A stretch of DNA of 64,000 nt from an uncultured Oscillospiraceae bacterium (GTDB lineage: Bacteria > Bacillota > Clostridia > Oscillospirales > Oscillospiraceae). Below, in pieces: positions 24,311-36,285 of the stretch (its first letter is position 1; every line of letters starts with the position of its first letter). The stretch covers positions 3,690 to 67,689 of the forward strand of contig CAKTMO010000008.1 in assembly GCA_934573935.1 (NCBI GenBank), given 5' to 3'. The translations under genes and the position numbers were made by a program. The notes below the pieces were generated by a model that saw nothing but the letters and a program-made list of their open reading frames with translations, had not been told where the DNA came from and did not search any database.

Positions 24311-25711
24311 ATGGCAGCAGAAAACAAACTGGGCGTTATGCCCATTTCCAAGCTGATCTGGAATATGTCCCTGCCCATTATTGCTTCGATGCTGGTGCAG
24401 GCATTATATAATATTGTGGACAGCGTGTTCGTCAGCCGAGTCAGCGAGGCGTCATTGACCGCCGTGTCTCTGGCGTTTCCCGCCCAGAATCTGATGATCG
24501 CGCTGGCGGCAGGTACGGCGGTGGGCGTCAACGCCCTGATGGGCCGCGCCCTGGGCGCCGGTGAACGGGAGCGTGCCGACCGTGTGGCCATAAATGGCAT
24601 TTTTCTTGCCTTTGTGGGCTTCGCCGTCTGCTGTGTGCTGGGCCTTACCTGCGCCGGTGCGTTTCTGCGCTCCCAGACCCAGGTGGAGGAGATCGTCGTG
24701 ATGGGAGAGCAGTACCTGAACATCGTGATGGGCTGCTCCTTCGCCCTGTTTGGACAGATCATGCTGGAGCGGCTGCTGCAGGGCACGGGACGTTCTCTTC
24801 TGAGCATGTATACCCAGGGTCTTGGCGCCATCGTCAACATCATTCTCGATCCGGTGTTTATCTTTGTATTCAGGATGGGTGTGGCCGGTGCGGCCATTGC
24901 CACGGTTATCGGACAGATCTGCGGCATGGTGCTGGCGGCCTATTTCAACGTGAAGAAGAATACGGACATCACACTGCGCTTCCGTGGCTTCCGGCCTGAC
25001 TGGCGGCTGATTGGCAGCATCTACGCCATCGGCTTTCCCAGCGTTATCATGATGGCCATCGGCTCGGTGATGACCTTTTTGATGAATAAGATCCTGATCG
25101 TCTATCACTCCGCCCACGAGACGGCGGCCACCGCATTTGGTATTTATTTCAAGCTGAATTCCTTCATCTTCATGCCGGTATTCGGCCTGAATAACGGCGT
25201 GGTGCCCATTATCGCCTATAACTACGGCGCCCAGAATCGCAGCCGCATGGTGGAGGCCATCAAGCGCAGCGCCATTTACGCTTCCATCATTATGCTGCTG
25301 GGTATGGCGCTGTTCCTGTCCATCCCCGGCACGATGCTGAAAATATTCGACGCAACGGACACCATGCTGACTGTGGGGATCCCCGCCCTGCGGATCATCT
25401 CCTTCAGCTTCTGGATCGCAGGCGCCTGCATTGCGCTGGGAGGCTCCTTCCAGGCGCTGGGCAAATCCACGTATTCCATGATCATCTCCTTTGTCCGCCA
25501 GCTGGTGTTTCTGATCCCCATCGCCTATGTGCTGGCCCGTTACGGCCAGGCGATCGGCAACGACGATCTGGTGTGGTGGTGCTATCCCTTGGCGGAGGTA
25601 GCGTCGCTGTTCGTTACGCTGGCCTTCTTCCGGCGGCTGTACCGGACGCTGATCTCCAAAATTCCGGAGCACGGCGTCAATGACGGCGGAGAAGAATCTT
25701 TGCTGGGATAA
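24311..25711 (+). CDS. MATE-family efflux transporter
   Basis: 466 aa with about 12 membrane helices in two homologous halves (PLIASMLVQALYNIVDSVFV-like start at 24 and a second repeat from about 235: IGFPSVIMMAIGSVMTFLMNKIL). Drug/sodium or proton antiporter of the MATE superfamily, MepA-like. The substrate is unknown. AGAAAGGA precedes the ATG. Monocistronic, just upstream of dnaA. Confidence 0.93.
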   Translation: MAAENKLGVMPISKLIWNMSLPIIASMLVQALYNIVDSVFVSRVSEASLTAVSLAFPAQNLMIALAAGTAVGVNALMGRALGAGERERADRVAINGIFLAFVGFAVCCVLGLTCAGAFLRSQTQVEEIVVMGEQYLNIVMGCSFALFGQIMLERLLQGTGRSLLSMYTQGLGAIVNIILDPVFIFVFRMGVAGAAIATVIGQICGMVLAAYFNVKKNTDITLRFRGFRPDWRLIGSIYAIGFPSVIMMAIGSVMTFLMNKILIVYHSAHETAATAFGIYFKLNSFIFMPVFGLNNGVVPIIAYNYGAQNRSRMVEAIKRSAIYASIIMLLGMALFLSIPGTMLKIFDATDTMLTVGIPALRIISFSFWIAGACIALGGSFQALGKSTYSMIISFVRQLVFLIPIAYVLARYGQAIGNDDLVWWCYPLAEVASLFVTLAFFRRLYRTLISKIPEHGVNDGGEESLLG

Positions 25712-25729
25712 CTCTGATATCATACTGAA

Positions 25730-25764
25730 CCTTCCGCGCCTTCAACGGCGCGGAAGGTTTTTTT
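25730..25764 (+). terminator. Terminator before dnaA
   Basis: CCTTCCGCGCC-TTCAAC-GGCGCGGAAGG followed by TTTTTTT. Confidence 0.88.
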
Positions 25765-25793
25765 ATGATACTTATTCTATATATAAGTATTGC

Positions 25794-25822
25794 TTTACTT
25801 TATTCTGATTTTATGGTATAAT
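25794..25822 (+). promoter_or_regulatory. dnaA promoter
   Basis: TTTACT (25794-25799), 17 bp, perfect TATAAT (25817-25822), 46 bp upstream of dnaA in a very AT-rich stretch. Confidence 0.75.
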
Positions 25823-25868
25823 TATAGGAGAGAAATATACCCACAGAGAAAGGGAAGGGAGTATCGGG

Positions 25869-27182
25869 ATGAATTCACTGTCCGACGTATGGAAGACCGT
25901 ACTTGACCGTCTGAGGAAGCAGCTGTCCGACACTACCATCAACACATGGTTTGATGAGGTATCGGTGGTGACTATGGAGGATTCGGCACTGGTGCTGCAC
26001 TGCGGCAACGTGTTTAAGAAGAACACCATCGAAAAGCGCTTTACCCCGCAGATCAAGGACGCGCTGCGGGATATTTTTTCCTGTGACCTGGAGGTCAAGC
26101 TGCTGGACGATGAACAGCTGTCCGCCTATCACGGCGTTCGCCCCGATCATCCCGATACACTGGCTGAAAGCGAGGCCTTCACCTTTGAGACGTATGTGGT
26201 GGGCCCCCAGAATAAAATGGCCTATGCCGCCGCCCGCAGCGTGGCGGAAAAGCCCGCCGGCGCCTTTAACCCTCTGTTCATCTACGGCGACAGCGGTCTG
26301 GGCAAGACCCATCTGCTGCACGCCATCGCCCGCCAGACCAAGCGCCTGCGGCCGGAGAGCCATATCGTGCTGGTCAAGGGCGTGGAATTCACCAACGACC
26401 TGATCGAAGCCATCCGCGGCGGCACCACCTCGGAATTTCGCGACAAGTATCAAAGCGAGGATCTGCTGCTGGTGGACGATATCCAATTTATCGCCGGTAA
26501 AAAGCAGACTCAGGAGGAGTTCTTTCACACCTTCAATAGCCTGTATGAGTCCGGCCGCCAGATCGTGCTGACCTCCGACCGGCCGCCCAAGGAAATGACC
26601 CAGCTGGAGGATCGTCTGCGCACCCGTTTTGAGTGGGGCCTGATGGTGGACGTTGAGCCCCCTGACTACGAGACCCGACTGGCAATCATCCGCAACAAAG
26701 CGGCTATGTTGAGCATCAATCTGCCGGACCGCATTTCCAGCATGATCGCCGAGAACATCACCGCCAACGTCCGCCAGATCGAGGGCGTGCTGAACAAGAT
26801 CCTGGCCTACAGCGACCTGATGGGCGTTATGGACGAAGAGGCCATCATGAAGGCCCTGGAGGATGTGGTAAAGAACAGCAACGAATACATCCCCACGGCG
26901 GAGAGCATCATTGATTACATCGCCAAATACTTCCAGCTGGAGCCGGAGGCCCTTCAGGGCCAGAGCCGCGGACGCGATGTGGTCAATGCCCGCCAGATCG
27001 CCATGTATCTGATCCGCCGGCTGACGAAGCTGTCTATGAAGGACATCGGCAAGGCCTTCGGCGGACGCGACCACACCACTGTGCTTTACAGTCTGGATAA
27101 GGTGGAGGCCCAGATGCGCTCCGATCCCGCCTTTGCCGAAACGGTGAAGGAGATCACCACCAACATCAACGCAAAACAATAG
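25869..27182 (+). CDS. dnaA: Chromosomal replication initiator DnaA
   Basis: 437 aa. Domain I (1-80, contacts helicase loader), a short linker, AAA+ domain with Walker A GDSGLGKTH (140-148) and Walker B LLLVDDIQF, and the C-terminal DNA-binding domain IV ending in GGRDHTTVLYSLDKVE that reads DnaA boxes. ATG 25869 follows AAGGGAG. First gene of the classical dnaA-dnaN-recF-gyrBA block. Confidence 0.98.
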   Translation: MNSLSDVWKTVLDRLRKQLSDTTINTWFDEVSVVTMEDSALVLHCGNVFKKNTIEKRFTPQIKDALRDIFSCDLEVKLLDDEQLSAYHGVRPDHPDTLAESEAFTFETYVVGPQNKMAYAAARSVAEKPAGAFNPLFIYGDSGLGKTHLLHAIARQTKRLRPESHIVLVKGVEFTNDLIEAIRGGTTSEFRDKYQSEDLLLVDDIQFIAGKKQTQEEFFHTFNSLYESGRQIVLTSDRPPKEMTQLEDRLRTRFEWGLMVDVEPPDYETRLAIIRNKAAMLSINLPDRISSMIAENITANVRQIEGVLNKILAYSDLMGVMDEEAIMKALEDVVKNSNEYIPTAESIIDYIAKYFQLEPEALQGQSRGRDVVNARQIAMYLIRRLTKLSMKDIGKAFGGRDHTTVLYSLDKVEAQMRSDPAFAETVKEITTNINAKQ

Positions 27183-27457
27183 AAAACTGCCACGGGATCT
27201 GCAAGGCTGTTTTCAACATTTCCCGTGGATTCCATGTGGAAAACAGGTAGATATTGTGTCTTCCGGTAAAACATGTGGAAAGGCTTCGCCTTTTCCCACC
27301 ATGTTCCGTGGAGAAAAAACAGCGGGAAATGGCGGGTTTTACCTGGTTTTCCACAATTCTTCCTACTACGGCTAATATGACTATAAAAAGATATATTTAT
27401 GTTGTGTTTTCATAAAATATTCCTTTTTCAGAAACACACAACAGGAAAGGATCGCAT
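27183..27457. other. Probable replication origin region (oriC)
   Basis: The 275-bp dnaA-dnaN spacer has three 9-mers matching the DnaA box TTWTNCACA exactly or with one change: TTTTCCACA at 27235-27243 (minus), CTTTCCACA at 27274-27282 (minus) and TTTTCCACA at 27347-27355 (plus). These are followed by an AT-rich stretch (27376-27425) suitable as the unwinding element. No ORF. Position is as in many Bacillota; function is inferred. Confidence 0.65.
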
Positions 27458-28570
27458 ATGCTGAGATTCACCTGCGAAAAAGCGCTGCTGCAAGCTGCGG
27501 CAGCCACCGCCAGCCGCGCGGTTTCGGCAAAAAGCTCCATTCCCGCGCTGGAGGGACTTCTGTTAGAGGCCGACGACGTGCTGAAGCTGTCCGGCTATAA
27601 TACCCAGACCGGCATCCGCACCACTGTGGAGGCGGATATCAGCCAGCCGGGCCGCATCGTACTGAATGCCCGCCTGTTCGGCGACATCATCCGCCGCATG
27701 CCGGATGATGTGATCGTTTTTTCCGCCGATGAAAAGCTGATGGTCCGCCTGACCTGTGGCGACGCCAGCTTTGAGATCCTGGGCCTTTCCGCCGACGACT
27801 ATCCCGAGCTGCCGGAGGTGGACGACCAGTACGCGGTGGCGCTGCAGCAGCGGATGCTGAAGGCTATGATCGGTCAGACGGCCTTTGCCGTTTCCACCAA
27901 CGAGAGCCGTCCCATTCATACCGGCGCGTTGTTTGAGATCGACGATTCCGGATTGACCATGGTGGCGGTGGACGGCTTCCGTCTTGCCCTGCGGCGGGAG
28001 CCGCTGGAGAAGATCGAGGGCGGCGAGTTCCGCTTTGTGGCCCCTGGAAGCGCACTGAAAGAGGTGGAGAGCATCTGCGGCGACACGGATGATATGATCC
28101 GCGTCACCTGCGGCAAGCGACACATTCTCTTCTCTGCCGGAAATACCCAGCTGATCTGCCGCCGTCTGGAGGGCGATTTCCTGGATTACCGCAACGCCAT
28201 CCCCAGACAGAATCCGATCCGCATCGAGGTGGAGAGCAGCGCCCTGCTGCGGAGTCTGGACCGTGTGTCCGTGGTCATCAGCGAAAAGCTGAAAAGCCCT
28301 GTCCGCTGCGTGTTTGACACGGATCGCGTTTATCTCAGCGCCCGCACCGGTAACGGCGAGGCCAAGGATATCTGTCCTTCCAAGGGCGACGGTACCGGCC
28401 TTGAGATCGGTTTCAACAACCGTTATCTGATGGAGGCGCTGCGCTATGCGCCGGCGGAGCAGGTGTGCTTTGCTTTGAATACCAATATCTCGCCCTGTGT
28501 CATTACGCCTACGGACGGCAGCGACAGTTTTCTGTATATGGTGCTGCCAGTGCGGCTGAAGACGCAGTAA
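27458..28570 (+). CDS. dnaN: DNA polymerase III beta sliding clamp
   Basis: 370 aa, normal length. Three repeated clamp domains; starts MLRFTCEKALLQAAAATASRAVSAKSSIPALEG and ends with the conserved VITPTDGSDSFLYMVLPVR. It encircles DNA and tethers polymerase and repair enzymes. AGGAAAGG lies before the ATG. Confidence 0.97.
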   Translation: MLRFTCEKALLQAAAATASRAVSAKSSIPALEGLLLEADDVLKLSGYNTQTGIRTTVEADISQPGRIVLNARLFGDIIRRMPDDVIVFSADEKLMVRLTCGDASFEILGLSADDYPELPEVDDQYAVALQQRMLKAMIGQTAFAVSTNESRPIHTGALFEIDDSGLTMVAVDGFRLALRREPLEKIEGGEFRFVAPGSALKEVESICGDTDDMIRVTCGKRHILFSAGNTQLICRRLEGDFLDYRNAIPRQNPIRIEVESSALLRSLDRVSVVISEKLKSPVRCVFDTDRVYLSARTGNGEAKDICPSKGDGTGLEIGFNNRYLMEALRYAPAEQVCFALNTNISPCVITPTDGSDSFLYMVLPVRLKTQ

Positions 28571-28618
28571 CAAGCAAGGCTTTGATAACGGCATGTGGCC
28601 GGATAAAGGAAGACTCTT

Positions 28619-28837
28619 ATGGAAATCATTACCATTACCACAGAATTTATCAAATTGCAGGATCTGCTGAAGCTGTCCGGTCTGGTCTATACCGGCGGCG
28701 AGGCGAAGATTTTGATCCAGGAAGGTGCCGTTACCGTCAACGGTGAGGTATGCACCCAGCGGGGCAAAAAACTGCGGCCCGGCGATATCGTAGGCTTTGG
28801 CGGAAAGCAGCTGACCGTACAATATGCAGATCAATGA
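28619..28837 (+). CDS. yaaA: S4-domain RNA-binding protein YaaA
   Basis: 72 aa. One S4 domain: [51 protein letters not shown] (in pieces). Conserved between dnaN and recF; thought to take part in ribosome assembly (large-subunit precursor binding). Overlaps recF by 14 bp. Confidence 0.93.
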   Translation: MEIITITTEFIKLQDLLKLSGLVYTGGEAKILIQEGAVTVNGEVCTQRGKKLRPGDIVGFGGKQLTVQYADQ

Positions 28838-29927
28838 GCTGAGCGTGTCAGGCTTTCGCAATTACCAGCAACAGAGCCTGACCTTCGACCCTGACTGCAA
28901 TGTGATCTACGGGGAGAACGCCCAGGGCAAGACGAATCTACTGGAGGCGATCGTGTATCTCTCCTGCGGCAAATCGCCCCGCACCCATGCGGATAAGGAG
29001 CTGATCGGCTTTGACGCTGCCGGTGCGGTGCTGGAGGGGCATATCGCCTGCCGTGATCGTGATTTTGTGACTCGTATCGAGCTGGTGCGGGGCCGGAAGC
29101 GGAAAATGTCCGTCAACGGCGTTGCGGCAAAAAACGCCGCTGCTCTCAGTGATGTGCTGCACACGGTATTTTTCGCGCCGGAGGATCTGTTTCTGATCCG
29201 CGACGGCGCTGCCGCCCGGCGGAAGTTTATGGATCTCTCTCTGTGTCAGCTGCGGCCCCGTTATGCGGAGGCACTGGCGGAATACAGCCGTCTGTATGAC
29301 CATAAGACCCGTATTTTGCGAGACAGCGAGGAGTATCCCGCTCTGCTGGACACTCTGCCGGAATTCAACCACCGGCTTATTCAGGTAGGGGCGGTGCTGA
29401 TCCGCTATCGCGCCAGCTTCTGCGAAAAGCTGCGGCAGTATGCCGCCCAGGCCCATACCGAGTGCAGCGGAGGGCGCGAGGTGCTGTCCCTTACCTATCA
29501 GACGGTGAAAACCGTCACTGATCCGTTGGCGGACGCCGCTGTCATTGCGGCGCAGCTGGCGGAGCATCAGCAGAGCCACTATGCCGCTGAGCTGGCTTCC
29601 CGCCTGTGTCTCAGCGGACCCCATAAGGATGACATCGCCGTCACGGTCAACGACCGCGCCGCCCGTCAATTCTGCTCTCAGGGGCAGGTGCGCACCGCGG
29701 CGCTGGCCTTGAAGCTGGCAGAACGGGAGATCCATAAGGACACCTTTGGGGAGTACCCTGTGATGCTGCTGGATGATGTGCTCAGCGAGCTGGATCCCTT
29801 GCGGCAGGAGTATGTTTTGAACCGTATTTCCGGTGGGCAGGTGTTCATCACCTGCTGCGAAAACGACCGGCTGGACACGCTGCTGACCGGCAAGGTGTTT
29901 CACGTGAAAAACGGGGAGGTGCTGTGA
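28824..29927 (+). CDS. recF: DNA replication and repair protein RecF
   Basis: 367 aa SMC-like ATPase for loading RecA at gaps. Walker [10 protein letters not shown] (about residue 30), the ABC signature ([16 protein letters not shown], about 287-302) and Walker [13 protein letters not shown]. Start overlaps yaaA. The 3' end (29896-29911) contains a 15/16 parS sequence read as KVFHVKN. Confidence 0.96.
   Translation: MQINELSVSGFRNYQQQSLTFDPDCNVIYGENAQGKTNLLEAIVYLSCGKSPRTHADKELIGFDAAGAVLEGHIACRDRDFVTRIELVRGRKRKMSVNGVAAKNAAALSDVLHTVFFAPEDLFLIRDGAAARRKFMDLSLCQLRPRYAEALAEYSRLYDHKTRILRDSEEYPALLDTLPEFNHRLIQVGAVLIRYRASFCEKLRQYAAQAHTECSGGREVLSLTYQTVKTVTDPLADAAVIAAQLAEHQQSHYAAELASRLCLSGPHKDDIAVTVNDRAARQFCSQGQVRTAALALKLAEREIHKDTFGEYPVMLLDDVLSELDPLRQEYVLNRISGGQVFITCCENDRLDTLLTGKVFHVKNGEVL
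29896..29911. promoter_or_regulatory. parS-like site inside recF
   Basis: TGTTTCACGTGAAAAA, 15 of 16 bases of the bacterial parS consensus TGTTNCACGTGNAACA, 2.5 kb from the probable origin. Confidence 0.7.
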
Positions 29928-30199
29928 TGCCCTATCTGCACATCGGCCAGAGTGTCACGGTGGAGGATCGCCGCATCATCGGCATTTTTGATTTGGATAA
30001 TACCACCTATTCCAAGCACACCCGCCGCTTTTTGGACGGCGCCGAGGCGGAAGGACAGGTCATCTCCGTATGCGAGGATATTCCCCGTTCCTTCCTTTTG
30101 TGTGACCATCCCTATCATAAGCAGATCGTCTATCTCTCCCAGCTGAATACGGCCACGCTGCAAAAGCGGGCCGAGGGCTGGAAAGAGGAGTTGGAATAA
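29927..30199 (+). CDS. DUF370/RemA-family regulator (RemB-like)
   Basis: 90 aa. Starts [28 protein letters not shown]370 family (B. subtilis YaaB/RemB sits at the same place between recF and gyrB). RemA relatives bind DNA and activate biofilm matrix genes; this member's role is not established. TGATG overlap with recF; GGGGAGG serves as ribosome site. Confidence 0.88.
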   Translation: MPYLHIGQSVTVEDRRIIGIFDLDNTTYSKHTRRFLDGAEAEGQVISVCEDIPRSFLLCDHPYHKQIVYLSQLNTATLQKRAEGWKEELE

Positions 30200-30231
30200 A
30201 GCAAATCCCTTCTTGATGAGGAGAATACAAT

Positions 30232-32169
<1,938 letters not shown>

Positions 32170-32178
32170 TACTTTTTT

Positions 32179-32298
32179 GCCTCCCCTGTGTAAGGGGAGG
32201 TGTCACGGCGTAAGCCGTGACGGAGGGGTTGTTCGGTAACCGACAATCCCCCAGTCAGCCTTGCGGCTGACAGCCCCCTTTACACAAGGGGGCCTTTG
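32179..32298 (+). repeat. Family A palindromic repeat, copy 3, between gyrB and gyrA
   Basis: Complete copy: GCCTCCCCT..AGGGGAGG, GTCACGG-CGTAA-CCGTGAC, a GGTTGTTCGG..CCGACAATCC centre, GTCAGCC-TTGC-GGCTGAC, and AGCCCCCTT..AAGGGGGCCTTTG. It occupies most of the 186-bp gyrB-gyrA spacer. Confidence 0.85.
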
Positions 32299-32355
32299 AT
32301 GGGTGCCCCTGTTCCCTTCTTCCCCGCAAATCCTTTACCATAAGGAGACAATACT

Positions 32356-34857
32356 ATGTCAAAAAAGCCCCAATACGATCCCGAGGAGATCCGTTTTCCT
32401 GATCAGCATATCGTGGAATCCCCGCTGGTGCCGGAGATGGAGAACTCCTATATCGAATACGCCATGTCCGTCATAGTGGGCCGCGCCCTGCCTGACGTGC
32501 GGGACGGTCTCAAGCCTGTCCACCGGCGTATTCTGTACGCCATGTATGAGGATAATCTGACCTCTGACCGTCCCTTCAAGAAGTCCGCCACCTGCGTGGG
32601 CGATGTGTTGGGCCGGTATCACCCCCATGGCGACGCCTCTGTGTATGATGCGCTGGTGCGTCTGGCACAGGACTTTTCCATGCGCTATATGCTGGTGGAC
32701 GGCCACGGCAACTTCGGTTCTGTGGATGGCGATCCCCCCGCGGCCTATCGTTATACCGAGGCCCGTTTGAGCAAGATCTCCAACGAAATGCTGCGGGACA
32801 TCGACAAGGACACGGTGGACTGGGATCCCAACTTTGACGAAAGCCGCAGGGAGCCCCGTGTGCTGCCCTGCCGTTTCCCCAATCTGCTGGTAAACGGCTC
32901 CAGCGGTATTGCCGTGGGTATGGCCACCAATATCCCGCCCCACAATCTGCGGGAGGTCATCGGCGCGTGCATCTGCGTGCTGGACAACCCCGACGCCACC
33001 CTTTCCGACCTGATGGAGCATGTAAAGGGCCCCGATTTCCCCACAAAGGGGATCATCATGGGCCGCAGCGGCATCCGCGCCGCCTACGCCACCGGACGAG
33101 GCCGGCTGATGGTGCGGGCCCGCCACGAGTTTGAGGAATTCGGCAACGGCCGCACCCGTATCGTTATCACGGAGCTGCCCTATCAGGTGAATAAGCGCAT
33201 GCTCATCAAGGCCATCGCAGATCAGGTGGAGGACAAGCGGATAGAGGGCATTTCCGACATCCGTGACGAGTCTGACCGCAACGGTATGCGCATGGTTATC
33301 GAGCTGAAGCGGGACGCCAATCCCCAGGTGGTGCTGAACCGCCTGTTTGCTCAGACCCAATTGCAGATCACCTTTGCCATCAATATGCTGGCCCTGGTGG
33401 AAAACCAGCGGCAGCCGAAGATCCTGTCCCTGCGGCATATCATCGACGAGTATCTGAAGTTCCAGGAAGAGATCATCGTCCGCCGGACACGCTTTGACCT
33501 GAAAAAAGCCCAGGAGCGGGCCCATCTGCTGGAAGGTCTGTTGGTGGCACAGGACAATATTGACGAGGTCATCCGCATTATCCGCAGCAGCTATGACAAC
33601 GCCAAGGAGAACCTGATGACCCGTTTCGGTCTGGACGACGTGCAGGCCCAGGCCATTCTGGACATGCAGCTGAAGCGCCTGCAGGGTCTTGATCGGGAAA
33701 AGCTTCAGACGGAGTACAAGGAGCTGGAGGAGCGCATCGCCTATTTCCTGCGTATCCTGAATGATGAGTCTCTGGTGAAGTCTATTCTGAAGGAAGAACT
33801 GACCGCCATCGCCGATAAATACGGCGACGACCGCAAGACGGAGATCCAGGATGTGGAGGACGAGATCGACATTGAGGATCTTATCGAAGAGGAGCAGTGC
33901 GTCTACACCTTGACCAACAACGGCTACATCAAGCGCACGCCGGTCAGCGAATACGCCGCCCAGTCCAAGGGCGGCATGGGTAAGAAGGGCATCACCACCC
34001 GCGACGAGGATTACGTCTGCGACGTGTTCACCGCTTCTACCCACGATTTCATCATGTTCTTTACCGACACCGGCAAGGTCTATCGCAAGAAGGGCTATCA
34101 GATCCCCGAATCTGGCAAGGCCGCCAAGGGAACGGCTCTGGTGAATATCCTGCAGATCGAAACGGACGAACGGGTGCAGGCCATGATTCACTACCGTCCC
34201 AGCGAGGAGGCGGACGAGAGCCGCCTGCAGCTGACCATGGTGACGGAGAATGGTACCGTCAAGCGTGTGGCGGTGTCCGCCTTCCGCAACCTGCGGCAGA
34301 ACGGCATCCGCGCGCTGCGTCTGGACGAGGGCGACCGGCTGGTATCCGTGTTGGAGACCGACGGCCAGAGCCGTATTCTGATCGCCACCTATGACGGCAT
34401 AGCGGTGTGCTTCGATGAGAACGATGTCCGCTCCATGGGCCGCGACGCCGTGGGTGTCCGCGGCATCCGCCTGCGGGAAGGCGACCGTGTCATCGGCGCC
34501 GCCAAAGCGGTGGAAGGCTGCCAGGTGTTGTCCGTCACGGAGAAGGGCTTCGGCAAGCAGACGCCGGTGGAGGAATACCGCGTCACCAACCGCGGCGGCA
34601 TCGGTATCAAGAACTATATGATCACCGACAAGACCGGCGGCGTGGTGGGTATGAAGGTGGTGGACGGCAGCGAGGATCTTCTGCTGATCACCCAAAGCGG
34701 CATCATGTTGCGCACGGCGGTGGAGAATATCCGCACCACAGGCCGCGCCACACAGGGCGTCATCGTCATGCGCTTCAAGGAAGAGGGCGACCGCGTTATC
34801 GCCATGGCACTGACCGACCGAGAGGACGCCGCCGACACGCCGGAGGCAGAAGCGTGA
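32356..34857 (+). CDS. gyrA: DNA gyrase subunit A
   Basis: 833 aa. Winged-helix breakage domain with catalytic Tyr133 (AAYRYTEA), coiled-coil tower, and six C-terminal beta-propeller blades; the GyrA-box reads [10 protein letters not shown] (about 537-546), close to QRRGGKG. In the quinolone region the sequence is HGDASVYD (91-98), placing Ala94 where E. coli has Ser83. AAGGAG is 9 bp before the ATG. Last part of the dnaA-gyrA block. Confidence 0.97.
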   Translation: MSKKPQYDPEEIRFPDQHIVESPLVPEMENSYIEYAMSVIVGRALPDVRDGLKPVHRRILYAMYEDNLTSDRPFKKSATCVGDVLGRYHPHGDASVYDALVRLAQDFSMRYMLVDGHGNFGSVDGDPPAAYRYTEARLSKISNEMLRDIDKDTVDWDPNFDESRREPRVLPCRFPNLLVNGSSGIAVGMATNIPPHNLREVIGACICVLDNPDATLSDLMEHVKGPDFPTKGIIMGRSGIRAAYATGRGRLMVRARHEFEEFGNGRTRIVITELPYQVNKRMLIKAIADQVEDKRIEGISDIRDESDRNGMRMVIELKRDANPQVVLNRLFAQTQLQITFAINMLALVENQRQPKILSLRHIIDEYLKFQEEIIVRRTRFDLKKAQERAHLLEGLLVAQDNIDEVIRIIRSSYDNAKENLMTRFGLDDVQAQAILDMQLKRLQGLDREKLQTEYKELEERIAYFLRILNDESLVKSILKEELTAIADKYGDDRKTEIQDVEDEIDIEDLIEEEQCVYTLTNNGYIKRTPVSEYAAQSKGGMGKKGITTRDEDYVCDVFTASTHDFIMFFTDTGKVYRKKGYQIPESGKAAKGTALVNILQIETDERVQAMIHYRPSEEADESRLQLTMVTENGTVKRVAVSAFRNLRQNGIRALRLDEGDRLVSVLETDGQSRILIATYDGIAVCFDENDVRSMGRDAVGVRGIRLREGDRVIGAAKAVEGCQVLSVTEKGFGKQTPVEEYRVTNRGGIGIKNYMITDKTGGVVGMKVVDGSEDLLLITQSGIMLRTAVENIRTTGRATQGVIVMRFKEEGDRVIAMALTDREDAADTPEAEA

Positions 34858-35552
34858 CAAACAGCATAAATCATACGGAAACACGGGCGATGCAGGTCAT
34901 CGCCCGTGTCCATACGCCCTTTGCCGAGAAATTCGGCGTTCCCCGCCAGAGCGGTCTGGCGCCCACGGCGGGGCGGATCGTCTTTGAACCGCCCTATCGC
35001 AATCCTGACGCCCTGCGGGGTATCGAGGGCTTTTCCCACCTGTGGCTGGTGTGGATATTTGATCGGGCGGAGCGGGAGACCTGGTCGCCCACGGTGCGGC
35101 CGCCCCGTCTGGGCGGCAACGCACGCATGGGCGTATTTGCCACCCGCTCGCCTTTCCGGCCCAATCCCATTGGCCTGAGTTGTGTGCAGCTGAAGAAGGT
35201 GGAGTGGGAGACCCCCGATGGGCCAGTGCTCCATATTCAGGGCGCCGATCTGGTGGACGGTACGCCGCTGCTGGATATCAAGCCCTATCTGCCCTATTGT
35301 GACGCAAAGCCTGACGCCGCGGGCGGCTTTACCGATGCGCTGGGCGGCGCTTTATTGACGGTGGAGTGCGCCGGTGCGCTGCTGGAACGGCTGCCGCCGG
35401 AGGATCGTTCAGGTCTGCTGGCCGTTCTGGCGAACGATCCCCGTCCACGTTATCAGAATGACCCTCAGCGGGTGTATGGTCTGACCTACGCCGGTCATAA
35501 CGTGACGTTCCGTGTAGAGGGGGATGCGCTGCTGGTAGAGGGGATCGAATGA
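34854..35552 (+). CDS. trmO: tRNA (adenine-N6)-methyltransferase TrmO/TsaA family
   Basis: 232 aa. TrmO methylates N6-threonylcarbamoyl-A37 of tRNA using S-adenosylmethionine. Family motifs: [28 protein letters not shown] (in pieces), [15 protein letters not shown] and [22 protein letters not shown] 34854 is chosen because GGAGG lies 7 bp upstream and it overlaps the gyrA stop (GTGA); ATG 34890 has no good ribosome site. Confidence 0.93.
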   Translation: MTNSINHTETRAMQVIARVHTPFAEKFGVPRQSGLAPTAGRIVFEPPYRNPDALRGIEGFSHLWLVWIFDRAERETWSPTVRPPRLGGNARMGVFATRSPFRPNPIGLSCVQLKKVEWETPDGPVLHIQGADLVDGTPLLDIKPYLPYCDAKPDAAGGFTDALGGALLTVECAGALLERLPPEDRSGLLAVLANDPRPRYQNDPQRVYGLTYAGHNVTFRVEGDALLVEGIE

Positions 35553-35569
35553 AAAAGCAAGGAGCACCT

Positions 35570-36007
35570 ATGAAAACAGTTACCATTTATACGGACGGCG
35601 CGTGCAGCGGCAATCCAGGCCCCGGGGGCTGGGGCGCGATCTTAGAATGGCAGGGCCATGAGAAGGAGCTTTCCGGCGGCGAAGCGTCCACCACCAACAA
35701 CCGTATGGAGTTGACCGCTGTGCTGACGGCGCTGACGCTGTTGAAGGAGCCTTGCACGGTGGAGCTGTTCAGCGATTCCAAATACGTGGTGGACGCCATT
35801 GAAAAGGGCTGGCTGTATGGCTGGCAGAAAAAGAACTGGATCAAGTCCGACAAAAAGCCGGTGCTGAATGTGGACCTGTGGCAGCAGCTGCTGCCGCAGC
35901 TGGCACGCCACGACGTGCGCTGTCACTGGGTCAAGGGCCACGCGGAGAATGAGAAGAACAACCGCTGCGACCAGCTGGCGGTGGCCGAAAGCAAGAAGTT
36001 CAAATGA
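35570..36007 (+). CDS. rnhA: Ribonuclease HI
   Basis: 145 aa. Removes RNA from RNA/DNA hybrids. Catalytic acids visible: Asp in [12 protein letters not shown], Glu in NNRMELTAV, Asp in FSDSKYV and Asp in [11 protein letters not shown] 35570 follows AAGGAGCACC; the frame is open 7 codons further but without a site. Cotranscribed with trmO (17-bp gap). Confidence 0.96.
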   Translation: MKTVTIYTDGACSGNPGPGGWGAILEWQGHEKELSGGEASTTNNRMELTAVLTALTLLKEPCTVELFSDSKYVVDAIEKGWLYGWQKKNWIKSDKKPVLNVDLWQQLLPQLARHDVRCHWVKGHAENEKNNRCDQLAVAESKKFK

Positions 36008-36191
36008 GGACGGCTTTTTCAGCAAATCGTGTCAGCTTTTTCGTAAAAAGGCCCTTCGTTCATAAATCGTTTCCAAAGTTCATAGAAAGTTCACCGGCAA
36101 TTCAAGATTCCGAAACGAATTTCAGGTAGGATAGACTCATCCAAAAGGAACCCCAATCCTTATGTGATTTTTCTCTCTCTCCTAACAAAAC

Positions 36192-36232
36192 ACACAACAG
36201 GAAACGCCGGCCCGTCTGGGTCGGCGTTTCCT
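36192..36232. terminator. Long hairpin between rnhA and hemW
   Basis: AACAGGAAACGCCG..CGGCGTTTCCTGTT, about 18-bp stem with a small internal mismatch and no strong T-run. The 277-bp gap 36008-36284 holds this, the hemW terminator and AT-rich sequence without a gene. Confidence 0.5.
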
Positions 36233-36242
36233 GTTGCGCCAA

Positions 36243-36285
36243 AAAGCTTCGCCGTCTGTCAGGACAGCGAAGCTTTTGTTGTTTT
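36243..36285 (-). terminator. Terminator of hemW
   Basis: AAAAGCTTCGC..GCGAAGCTTTT stem; on the minus strand it ends in TTTTTGG and lies just after the hemW stop. Confidence 0.7.
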
